From JACRIM01 sp964605185 (GTDB lineage Bacteria > Planctomycetota > Phycisphaerae > UBA1845 > UTPLA1), in contig CAZSBF010000006.1 of the NCBI GenBank assembly GCA_964605185.1, forward strand, positions 1-64,000: 64,000 nt of DNA. The letters run 5' to 3'. The notes below the pieces were generated by a model. The model saw only the letters and a program-made list of their open reading frames with translations. It had not been told where the DNA came from and did not search any database. The stretch's first letter is position 1; each line of letters starts with the position of its first letter. The translations under genes and the position numbers were made by a program. Shown here in pieces: positions 8,572-16,427 of this stretch.

Positions 8572-9972
8572 TTAACGAGATGGCGTGGTCGGCTTCAATA
8601 AGATCGAGCCGCCGTTGGCGAGGCCGAGTAGGCAGTCGTCGGGGAGGGCGGCGAGGGCATCGGCGGAGTCGGGGGTGAGGCTGCGGCCGTTGACGCGGAC
8701 GACGACGTCGCCGGGAGAGAGGCCAGCGCGGTCGGCAGGGGAACCAGTGGCGACCATGAGGACGAGTAGCGCGCCGGCGGGGACGTCAATCTTCTCTGTA
8801 ATTGCCGCGTCGATAGGGCCCAGCGCAGCGCCACGGAAGAAGCACTGCTTTGCGGCTTGCGGAGCCGTGATTGCCGTTCGGCGAGTGAGGTTTGCCGTGA
8901 TTTCCAAGGCGCGACCCCCGCGGACAATCCTAAGGACGACGCGGCGATCGGGACCGGTGGCGCCGATTAGTTGCACCAGTTCGTCGGCGGTCGAGACATG
9001 TGTGCCGTCGACTGATGAAATCCCATCACCCGGTTGCAGGGAGGCTAGATCGGCAGGGCCGCCAGGCTGGACGAATGTAAGGATGGGACATCGTGCCGGG
9101 AAAGTCGTTCCCCCATCCTGAGCGAAAGCGATGGGAGTCAGGCGGAGCGAATCAATGCCGGAAGGGGCCTGATCGCGTACACCGATGCCGAGGTAACCGT
9201 ATTCGACGTCTTCGCCGCGGGCGAGTTTGGCGATGACGGCGCGGGTTCGCTGTGTAATCGGCACGGCAAAGGCGAGCGATTCGCCGGGTCTGTTCTGTGA
9301 GGCGATGGCCGTGAGGACTCCGGCGACGCGGCCATGGATATCGACGAGTGGTCCGCCGGAGTAACCGGGGCCGACGGGCGCGGTGCATTGGATCATGTCG
9401 CCGTAATAACGATCCTCGGATTGGCCGAAGGTGTCGGGCAGCGGGCGGGCGATGGCGGAGACGAGGCCCATGCTGGGGGCGGCGTGTCCGTCGGCGGAGA
9501 GGCCGAGGGGATTGCCGAAGGCGACGACCATGTGGCCGCGGCGGAGGGTATCGGGATCGTCCAGCCATTTGACGGGGGTGAGATAGGGGGTGTCGATCTG
9601 AATCACGGCGAGGTCGGATCGCGGGTCGGCGCCGAGCCGGCGGGCGCGAACGCGATCGCCGTAATGGAGCGTTACATAGATGGAAATCGCGTCGGCGATG
9701 ACGTGTTCGCTGGTCAGGATTTTCCCGTCTTTGGAGATGATGAACCCGGCACCGAACGAGCGAGCATCGCTGATTCCCGTGGCCGGCGGGCGGTGGGCTT
9801 CGATGGCTACGACCGAGGGGGTGACGGAACTGACGAGGGACTCAAGTGCGTCCTGCGTGTCCGCGAGGGGGGCGGGCTTGGCAAAAAGGCGTGAGAGGAA
9901 TTGAGCGTTTGCCGGTGCCGCGAGGGTGCAGAGGGTAAGCGCGGCGGCTGTAAGTGTCGCAAGGCGGGGCAT
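8572..9972 (-). CDS. HtrA/DegP-type periplasmic serine protease with two PDZ domains
   Basis: A 466-aa secreted trypsin-like protease. A signal peptide ends near ANA-Q (residues 1-23). The catalytic triad is complete: His90 in TSEHVI, Asp120 in RSDLAVIQ and Ser205 in GPGYSGGPL. Two PDZ domains follow (about 255-350 and 370-460), each with the GLSPGDVV or LQPGDGIS type ligand loop. HtrA proteases degrade or chaperone misfolded envelope proteins. The gene directly follows a CvpA-type membrane protein; in mycobacterial MarP those two modules are fused, so the pair may act together (inference). An inverted repeat sits immediately before the ATG. Confidence 0.92.
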   Translation of the reverse strand: MPRLATLTAAALTLCTLAAPANAQFLSRLFAKPAPLADTQDALESLVSSVTPSVVAIEAHRPPATGISDARSFGAGFIISKDGKILTSEHVIADAISIYVTLHYGDRVRARRLGADPRSDLAVIQIDTPYLTPVKWLDDPDTLRRGHMVVAFGNPLGLSADGHAAPSMGLVSAIARPLPDTFGQSEDRYYGDMIQCTAPVGPGYSGGPLVDIHGRVAGVLTAIASQNRPGESLAFAVPITQRTRAVIAKLARGEDVEYGYLGIGVRDQAPSGIDSLRLTPIAFAQDGGTTFPARCPILTFVQPGGPADLASLQPGDGISSVDGTHVSTADELVQLIGATGPDRRVVLRIVRGGRALEITANLTRRTAITAPQAAKQCFFRGAALGPIDAAITEKIDVPAGALLVLMVATGSPADRAGLSPGDVVVRVNGRSLTPDSADALAALPDDCLLGLANGGSILLKPTTPSR

Positions 9973-9974
9973 CT

Positions 9975-10007
9975 TATTTCATCGGCGAAGTTTGCGGCGA
10001 TGAAATA
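9975..10007 (-). promoter_or_regulatory. Hairpin abutting the htrA start codon
   Basis: A perfect 10-bp inverted repeat TATTTCATCG / CGATGAAATA with a 13-base spacer. On the minus strand its 3' arm ends two bases before the htrA ATG (9972), and no normal Shine-Dalgarno is exposed. A stem here would occlude the ribosome site (thermosensor or translational switch), or the repeat may be a DNA operator. It does not match CIRCE. Confidence 0.5.
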
Positions 10008-10018
10008 GTGCCCGCGTT

Positions 10019-11824
10019 TTACGGCACATCGATGTTGACGGTTTGGGTGCCGCCGGTGCCGCCGGATTTGAAGGTGGTGATCTTTACGCCGGGGTCAACA
10101 ACGAAGATGTAGCCGAAGCGGCGGGTTTCTTTGGGCGTCGATTGGAGCACGGCGTTCGTGACTTTCTTTGGTTTGGTGACGCTACGCTCCGGGACATCAG
10201 GTTCGGGGTGGTACTGAATCTCGACCCACGTCTTGCCGCTCGTTTTGCCAACCGCATAGAAGCCCTGGGCGAAGTAGATCTCACCTTTGTCGGTGGTGAG
10301 GGTGACCTGGGCCAGGACGTTGGACGTGAAGTTCAGGGCGCGGCCGTACATGCTGAGGGCCTGATTCTTGTCGGCATCGAGGATGACGAGCTTCTTGCCA
10401 TCGGGGACGAGGAACTCCTTGACCTCCAGCGATTTTTCGATGTCTTCCTCCAGCTCGACCGCGAAATGGCAGTCGTCGAGCTTTCCGCCCTTGAGCGACC
10501 CGCTCACGACCGATTCGGACCGCGAAACGGGAACAGGGATCTTTGAGGTGACATAGACATCCGTGGCGTTGGCTATATGGGTTGCGCCGCCGGCGGGCTT
10601 GCCGACAGTGCCGGTGGCTTCCTGGCCGGGCTTGGGTTTCGGCTTCGCGGGCTCGCCGAGGCTGCGGCCGGGGCCGGAGTTGCCCATGGCGATGGCGCCG
10701 GACTTGGGCGGCGTCTGTTTGAACATCTTGGCCTTGTTGATTTCGCAGCGGCCGCCGTTCTTGTAGGCGAGGTACCACGGCTCAAAATCATCGGGGACCT
10801 CAAAGGCGACACAGATGCGATAGCCCTTGCCCTGCTCGATGACTTCCTTGGTGGCGTTGTTGCTGAGGACAAAATTGGTCGTCGGGTCGAAGCGGACGAG
10901 CCGCTTGGCTTGGCCGTCCTGGATCTGAACCCAGTTATGCGCCTTGTTCACGTAGACATCGCTCGCGCCGCTGGCAAGGATCACTTGTGGAGATCGCTTG
11001 GTCTCTGGCGGCGGGCCGATGAGACGGAACTGAGGGAGGCGAAAATAAACGTCGGACTTGTCCTTTACGCCCGCCGTCGGGCCGAGGTTGATGTCGAAGA
11101 CGAGGAGCTTGCCGCCGGAGATTTCCTTGGTGTCAAACGTTCGAGAAATGCCGATGTTCTCGCGTTTGGCGGTGACGGCGTCGATCTGCCGTGTTTCCCA
11201 GTAGGAGTTGATCTTGATGCAGTCGGCGGGGACGTCGTGGGTGTCCTCGGTCTGGACGCAGGATCGCGCGCCGTACAGGTTCATGAGCATGTCGGGTTGC
11301 GCTGTGGCGAGATTGGCCGAACCGCTCATGCTTCCGGCCGAGGCCATGGAGGCGAGTCCGGCGGCGAAGTTGTCTGGCTTGAAAAAGATGTTTTTCTTGG
11401 AGACGTCGCCTTCAGGGCTGACGGAGAGTCGCTCGAAACCGAAGACGGCGGAGCCGATCGGGAGCATCTGTACACCGACCAACGCCGTGCCCACGAGCAC
11501 AAGCGAACTAAGCAGTCCGAACACGCCGGCGACACCGCGATCCACGGCGACGTTAAAGCGAAGATTCTCAGTGAAGTAGTGATCGGTAGCGGCTTTCATG
11601 CCGACGAGCGGAATCAGGAAAAGCACGGCGAATGCGAGGGGTTTGCCGATCCCCGCGCCGAGCGTGGCGACCCAGACACCGTTGAGCGGTTCATAGAAAC
11701 CGAAGGCGATGAGGGTGGCGATGACGCATTCAAAGAAGAAGATGGCGGAACTGTAGAGACCTTGATAGGTCCAGAAGCCGGCCACGAGGATGATCATGAA
11801 GGCGATGCCGAGTGAGAAGAGCAT
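10019..11824 (-). CDS. CvpA-family membrane protein with large extracytoplasmic domain
   Basis: A 601-aa protein. The N-terminal ~130 residues hold four hydrophobic helices in CvpA arrangement (GFWTYQGLYSSAIFFFEC, then LAFAVLFLIPLVG, then the V-D-R-GVAGVFGLLSSLVL helix with the small-residue pattern of the family). The remaining ~470 residues are hydrophilic, beta-rich and unrecognised, with a Pro/Lys/Gly-rich linker near residues 385-410. CvpA domains anchor envelope proteases in some bacteria, and htrA follows after 46 bases. The ATG at 11824 has GGAG 8 bases upstream. The large C-terminal domain has no function I can name. Confidence 0.75.
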   Translation of the reverse strand: MLFSLGIAFMIILVAGFWTYQGLYSSAIFFFECVIATLIAFGFYEPLNGVWVATLGAGIGKPLAFAVLFLIPLVGMKAATDHYFTENLRFNVAVDRGVAGVFGLLSSLVLVGTALVGVQMLPIGSAVFGFERLSVSPEGDVSKKNIFFKPDNFAAGLASMASAGSMSGSANLATAQPDMLMNLYGARSCVQTEDTHDVPADCIKINSYWETRQIDAVTAKRENIGISRTFDTKEISGGKLLVFDINLGPTAGVKDKSDVYFRLPQFRLIGPPPETKRSPQVILASGASDVYVNKAHNWVQIQDGQAKRLVRFDPTTNFVLSNNATKEVIEQGKGYRICVAFEVPDDFEPWYLAYKNGGRCEINKAKMFKQTPPKSGAIAMGNSGPGRSLGEPAKPKPKPGQEATGTVGKPAGGATHIANATDVYVTSKIPVPVSRSESVVSGSLKGGKLDDCHFAVELEEDIEKSLEVKEFLVPDGKKLVILDADKNQALSMYGRALNFTSNVLAQVTLTTDKGEIYFAQGFYAVGKTSGKTWVEIQYHPEPDVPERSVTKPKKVTNAVLQSTPKETRRFGYIFVVDPGVKITTFKSGGTGGTQTVNIDVP

Positions 11825-11850
11825 GTTGGACTCCGGTTACTAATGTCCGA

Positions 11851-11918
11851 AGGCACAGAGGCACAAAGGCACAAAGGCACAAAGGGGGGAGGGAACAGGG
11901 AACAGGGAACAGGGAACG
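11851..11918. repeat. Compound tandem repeat: octamer AGGCACAA x4, heptamer GGGAACA x4
   Basis: Four octamers (11851-11882, first one AGGCACAG) and, after a G-rich spacer, four heptamers (11891-11918, last one GGGAACG). The array occupies the region just upstream of the CvpA-type gene start. It resembles the heptanucleotide short tandem repeats of cyanobacterial genomes; the same heptamer recurs at 50172-50206. Confidence 0.85.
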
Positions 11919-12015
11919 GGGGTCATGATTCACATCTCCGATGTTGGATCGTGGATGTCGGATGTTTCAAATCGTTGCGGCTGTTCCACAATCGCCATCC
12001 GCAATATTGCATTCA

Positions 12016-13671
12016 TCACTGTGCTGGGGCCGCGGAGGGTCGGGGCGCGGCGGGTTTGTCGGACTCGCTCTTGGTGACGCGGAGCACTTCCGCGATGCTG
12101 GTAACGCCGTCGTAGACTTTTCGCAGGGCCGTCTCCTGTAGGAAGAGCATCCCCTTCTTGCGGACTTCCGCCTTAATCGTGGCGAGGGGAACGCCCTTGG
12201 CAATCATTCCACGAATCGCCTCATCGACGAAGAGTGTTTCAAAGACGCCGGTGCGCCCGAGGTAGCCCGAGCCTTGGCAGACGGCGCAGATAATGGGGTT
12301 ACCCTTCTTGTCCACCTCGACTTCGTTCGGATTCGGTGGTCGATAGAAGGGGCGATCCTCGCCCTGTGGGAGGTTGCCTTTCTTGAGAATAGCCGGGTCG
12401 GGTCGATAGGCCTTGCGGCAATGCGTGCAGAGCAGGCGTACGAGGCGCTGATTGGTGACGAGCAGGAGGCCGGTGGCGGCAAGGGCCGGGTCGCCGACGG
12501 CTTGGATGTAGGTGCCAAGGGCGGAGAAGACATCCTTGGAGACAAAGCCGGCGTAGATGCGCTTGCCGGACTTTCCGGTTTGGGCGACGAGTTGCGCCGT
12601 CTCGTTGTCGGGCAGATCGCCCGCCATGGTGACGTCGGGGTCGGTGCGGATGATGGAGCGGAGGCGCTTGCCGAAGGTGATGGTGCCGCCCTGACTGTCG
12701 AAAACATGCTGCGTGACGTTTTCGATGTCCATCAGTTTCGCGACTTCGAGCGCGTGGATGTTCTGCATGTAGGCATCATGAGAACGAAGCATGGCATAGA
12801 GCGATGACGTCAGGCCGGAAGACTTGGGAGAGGTTACCAGCACGACACCCTTGGCCGTCTTGTGTTCAACGAATTTATCGAGCTGGTCCTTTAGGAGGCC
12901 GATGTCACCGATCTGGAACTTGCTCTCGTCAGAGAGCATTCGGAAGGTGATACGTTCGCCCTGCGTGCTTCCGGCGGACTTCACCTCGACCTCGACGGAT
13001 TTGTCGCCTTTGCCGCCGGCGCCGATGGTGGCTTTGAACTTACCCACCTGGGGCTTTCGCTTCTCCTCGGTGTTATGGCCGGCGATGCGCTTGAGATGGA
13101 CAAAGACGAGGGGGCCGAGTTCGGCGGGAATCGGCTCGCGTGCGCGATCCACGCCGTCGACCTTATAGACAATGTTGACGGGCTGATTGGGGGCGAGATC
13201 CATGCGGACATCACTGGCGCGTCGCCAAATGGCGTCGAAGAGCAGGTCTTGAAGGGCCTGATAGCCGGCGTGCTGGTCGGGTTCGTTGGGCCAGGGCGGG
13301 TTCTTGCCATGGGCGTCTTTGATTCGGACGCGATCCTTGCCGGAGAGTTCGCCGCCGGCTTCGCGTTTCTTGCCGAGCCGCCCAAGGTGGGCCATGGTGA
13401 GAACGGTGTCGGAGGGGGCAACGCGCCGGTTGCGGGTGATGACGTAGCTGATGATGCATGATCCGTAAATCGCGGCGAAGAGAAGGAGGCCGAGCCAGAA
13501 CATCGGCACCAGCAGCATGGCGAGCAACCCGGCAATGCCGCCGAAGAAGGCGAGCTGTGTCCAGATGCCGGGAGGGATGCGAACCTTGCGAATGTCGGCC
13601 TGCACCCAGCCGGCGTTGTGCACCCAGAGCATGAAGCATGCGACAAAGGCCGCGAGCTTCACGGGGTGCAT
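12016..13671 (-). CDS. Membrane-anchored GspE/PilB homologue with inactive ATPase site
   Basis: About 551 aa. Hydrophobic helices within the first ~75 residues anchor it to the membrane, which is unusual for this cytosolic family. A GspE-like N2 region and ATPase fold follow, but the P-loop reads SPKSSGLTSS where GPTGSGKTTT is expected, so the invariant Lys is Leu287. The Asp box is degenerate (HALEVAKLMD) and Walker B reads DPDVTMAGDLPDNETA with Glu replaced by Asp. The four-Cys zinc motif (CTHC ... CAVC, then GYLGRTGVFE) is intact. It is therefore probably a pseudo-ATPase. The ATG at 13671 is chosen for GGAGGG 7 bases upstream; ATG 13725 or TTG 13740 would add 18-23 residues. It follows the FHA-GspE gene. 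Confidence 0.85.
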   Translation of the reverse strand: MHPVKLAAFVACFMLWVHNAGWVQADIRKVRIPPGIWTQLAFFGGIAGLLAMLLVPMFWLGLLLFAAIYGSCIISYVITRNRRVAPSDTVLTMAHLGRLGKKREAGGELSGKDRVRIKDAHGKNPPWPNEPDQHAGYQALQDLLFDAIWRRASDVRMDLAPNQPVNIVYKVDGVDRAREPIPAELGPLVFVHLKRIAGHNTEEKRKPQVGKFKATIGAGGKGDKSVEVEVKSAGSTQGERITFRMLSDESKFQIGDIGLLKDQLDKFVEHKTAKGVVLVTSPKSSGLTSSLYAMLRSHDAYMQNIHALEVAKLMDIENVTQHVFDSQGGTITFGKRLRSIIRTDPDVTMAGDLPDNETAQLVAQTGKSGKRIYAGFVSKDVFSALGTYIQAVGDPALAATGLLLVTNQRLVRLLCTHCRKAYRPDPAILKKGNLPQGEDRPFYRPPNPNEVEVDKKGNPIICAVCQGSGYLGRTGVFETLFVDEAIRGMIAKGVPLATIKAEVRKKGMLFLQETALRKVYDGVTSIAEVLRVTKSESDKPAAPRPSAAPAQ

Positions 13672-13902
13672 GTAGGCGCCCTCCGCGGGAAGCTCGGCAA
13701 GTATGAAGGATGGCGAAAACGTCATGCTGTTTTGCGACAAAGTGGAGTTTTGTCCTGCCGGGGTCCTGGGAGTGTCGTCCTACCGGGGTGGGTCGCTGCG
13801 GGGTCATTCGCAGGCTACTGGACCACATCTCTATTGTATTGGCTGCGGGGCGTCTGGCAAAGCGGTGGAGGGCTCACAGGGAAAAAGGGCGTGGAAGTTG
13901 GA

Positions 13903-15624
13903 TCAGCCGGTCACCTTTCGTACTTCGTCGAGGGTGGTCGCGCCTTCAATGACCTTTCGGACGCCGGCCGCGTGGAGGGTGTTGAACATCCATTCGCCGG
14001 CGGCCTTGCGGATGTCCGATATGGTCGGGTTGGTCAGGATGACGTCGCGGACTTGCTGATTGAAGACGAGCGTTTCATAGAGGGCGACGCGGCCGCGGTA
14101 GCCGGTGCCCATGCATTTGCGGCAGCCGACGGCTTCGTAGAACTGGCCGTGGGCTCGGGATTCCAGTGAGAATTCGCGAATGAGTTTGGCATCGGGACGA
14201 TAGCCCTTGCGACAGGCCGGGCAGAGGGTGCGGACCAGTCGCTGCGAGATGCACATGGTCACGGCATTGGCGACGAGGAACGCCTCCACGCCGAGATCGA
14301 GCAGGCGGAAGACGGTGCCGATGGTGTCACGGGCGTGGATGGTCGTCAGTACGAGGTGGCCGGTGGTGGCGGCCTGCATGGCGAGTTTGGCGGTTTCCTG
14401 ATCGCGGATTTCGCCGACGAGGATGACGTCGGGGTCCTGTCGCAGGACGGAGGAGAGGACGGATGCGAAGGTGAGGTTGTGGACCGGGTCGATGGAGATT
14501 TGCGTAGTGTTCTGTAGTTCGTACTCAACCGGATCTTCAATGGTGATGATATTTCGCTTGGTAGCGTCGATGCTTTGCAGGGCGGTGTAGAGCGTCGTGG
14601 TTTTACCGCTGCCGGTGGGGCCGGCAAGGATGATCATGCCAGCGTCTTTTTCGCAGACGCCCTGCAATTCGTTCACAGTGCCCAAATCCATACCGAGGTT
14701 TTCAAAGAGCGGCGGGACCGCGCCTTTGTCGAGGAAGCGTAGTGCAAGCTTCTGGCCGTGGGTGGTGGGTGTGAGGTTGATTCGGAAGTCGACGCGGCGC
14801 GAGGGAAGCTCCACGGCGAAGCTGCCTTCCTGCACGATGTTGCGCTTGGCGATGTCCTGCTCGCAGAGGATCTTAATGACGTTCAGAATGGCGATGCCCA
14901 TCTTTGCGGTGATTTCGCCGACGGACTGCATGACACCATCAATGCGAAAGCGAATGGCATAGACCTCGGCCTTCGGCTCGATGTGGATGTCGGTCGCGCG
15001 GGTGCGAAAGGCGGCAAAGAGGAGCTGTCGAAACGCGACAGCTGCATCGCCGGCGGCGGTTTTCGCATCATCCACTTTGATGCCCACGCCCTTGCGATTG
15101 AGGAGCCGAATGTCGCGGGCCACGCCGGGCGCACCGTCGGAAGGCGGCACGTTGATGCAGGCCTCCATGAGTGGGGCGAGCTGTTTGGAGAGGGGCCCGG
15201 CGGCCATGGCGCGCACGGCGATGTTGGTCGCGACGACAGCGCGATCGGGCTGGCTCGGCGGAAGTTCCTCGTCGGGGCTGTCCTCGTCTTCGATCAATTC
15301 AGCGACGGGCGGGATATCGTCATCGAGTGTTTCCTGCTTTGCGCCGGCGAGAATGCGGATGAATGTGGCGCCGATTCGGAAGGCCTCACCGGGGCGGAGC
15401 ATGGCTTCGACGACCTTGTTTTCGCCGATCCATGTGCCGTTGTGGCTGCCGAGGTCGACGAGCTTGAAGCCGTCGGCGGTCTTTTCGATGACACAGTGTT
15501 TTCGCGACGAGGCCGGGTCGGCGAGGACGAGATCGTTTCCTTCGAGCCGGCCAATGGTGAACCGGAGACCGTCGAAATTGACGGTGCGGGACTGATCCTT
15601 GGTTTTGATTTCGAGCGTGGCCAT
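13903..15624 (-). CDS. FHA-domain GspE/PilB-type secretion or pilus ATPase
   Basis: A 573-aa cytoplasmic motor ATPase for type II secretion or type IV pili. An N-terminal FHA phosphothreonine-binding domain (about residues 20-92: GRLEGND, SSRKH, HNGT) replaces the usual N1 domain. After an acidic linker comes a complete GspE core: RATDIHIEP, Walker A GPTGSGKTT (~334-342), Asp box IITIEDPVEYEL, Walker B DPDVILVGEIRD, the His box TTIHARD and the four-Cys zinc site (CPAC ... CRKC). Fusion to FHA suggests control by a Ser/Thr kinase. I prefer ATG 15624, since the FHA domain begins at once; a GTG at 15654 is possible. No GspF, GspD or PilC gene is nearby. Confidence 0.92.
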   Translation of the reverse strand: MATLEIKTKDQSRTVNFDGLRFTIGRLEGNDLVLADPASSRKHCVIEKTADGFKLVDLGSHNGTWIGENKVVEAMLRPGEAFRIGATFIRILAGAKQETLDDDIPPVAELIEDEDSPDEELPPSQPDRAVVATNIAVRAMAAGPLSKQLAPLMEACINVPPSDGAPGVARDIRLLNRKGVGIKVDDAKTAAGDAAVAFRQLLFAAFRTRATDIHIEPKAEVYAIRFRIDGVMQSVGEITAKMGIAILNVIKILCEQDIAKRNIVQEGSFAVELPSRRVDFRINLTPTTHGQKLALRFLDKGAVPPLFENLGMDLGTVNELQGVCEKDAGMIILAGPTGSGKTTTLYTALQSIDATKRNIITIEDPVEYELQNTTQISIDPVHNLTFASVLSSVLRQDPDVILVGEIRDQETAKLAMQAATTGHLVLTTIHARDTIGTVFRLLDLGVEAFLVANAVTMCISQRLVRTLCPACRKGYRPDAKLIREFSLESRAHGQFYEAVGCRKCMGTGYRGRVALYETLVFNQQVRDVILTNPTISDIRKAAGEWMFNTLHAAGVRKVIEGATTLDEVRKVTG

Positions 15625-15797
15625 GGCGTCGCCGGTGGGTCTGTTCCGTGGCACAGGGAGGGTGTCACATGGAACAGTGACGATTCTAATCCATCGAATG
15701 CCGGAAGTCGCGGGGCATTGGAGGCGACAGCCGAGCGTCGGGTAATTCTTCCCCGACCGGGTGGGCCTTGAAATAGCGGTCAGCGGCGAAGTTCGTG

Positions 15798-16427
15798 TTA
15801 GTTGGCCGGTGTCTGAGCATTCTCGGACGGCGCGGATTCCGGGTGCGAATAGGGTGGGGCGAGCATGGCCACGTCCGGCGGTTCGCGCGAGACGGAATCG
15901 CTGCGCTTGGGGTCGTGGTCGTAGCCGAGGATGTTTTTGCTGATTCGGCCATCACTCTCCATCAACATGCCGGGGTGTTCGACGACGGCGCTGATGGGCC
16001 AGCCGGCGATGTTGAGCAGTTCGCGGGCGGGGCCGTAGGCGAGATGAAAGTAGTCGACCCAGGTGACGGCGAAGGTGTTATCCGGGAGGTCTCGCTGGGC
16101 GTCGGGGTTGGTCATCGGGACATCGGTGTTGCCACGATCTTCGAATGGATCCTGGAACCAGAGGGGCCAGTGCGTCACGGAGCCGTTGTGATAGGCGACG
16201 GACGAAGGCTCGCAAACGCGGCCGTGGCGGGTGCGGAATTCAGCGCGATCATCCTTGGAGTAGGTGTCGGAGCTTGGCGTATGCATGTCGTCGTTGATGG
16301 CGACGCTGGAATCCTTCCAGGGGTTGTTGACGTGGGCGCAGCCGAGGCCGGCCGCCAACGAGAAGGACCATGCAAGCCCGAGCAGGGTTCGCCCGGCGTT
16401 AGATTTCGACCATGTGTTCGACGGCAT
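15798..16427 (-). CDS. Putative lipoprotein of unknown function
   Basis: A 209-aa protein with an N-terminal hydrophobic helix ending GLGC at about residue 30, consistent with a lipoprotein signal though position -3 is not ideal. The mature part is Trp/Tyr/Pro-rich (THWPLWFQDPFED, DYFHLAYGP, AGWPISAVVEHPG) and matches no family I know. The start lies 29 bases inside guaB, whose stop is at 16399, so the genes overlap in different frames and are probably co-transcribed. Confidence 0.6.
   Translation of the reverse strand: MPSNTWSKSNAGRTLLGLAWSFSLAAGLGCAHVNNPWKDSSVAINDDMHTPSSDTYSKDDRAEFRTRHGRVCEPSSVAYHNGSVTHWPLWFQDPFEDRGNTDVPMTNPDAQRDLPDNTFAVTWVDYFHLAYGPARELLNIAGWPISAVVEHPGMLMESDGRISKNILGYDHDPKRSDSVSREPPDVAMLAPPYSHPESAPSENAQTPAN

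Noticed and set aside
9975..10007. CIRCE heat-shock element
   Set aside because: The inverted repeat is TATTTCATCG, not TTAGCACTC, and the spacer is 13 rather than 9 bases.
10577..11815. 412-codon plus-strand frame opposite the CvpA-type gene
   Set aside because: No domains; the minus-strand frame has membrane helices and a ribosome site.
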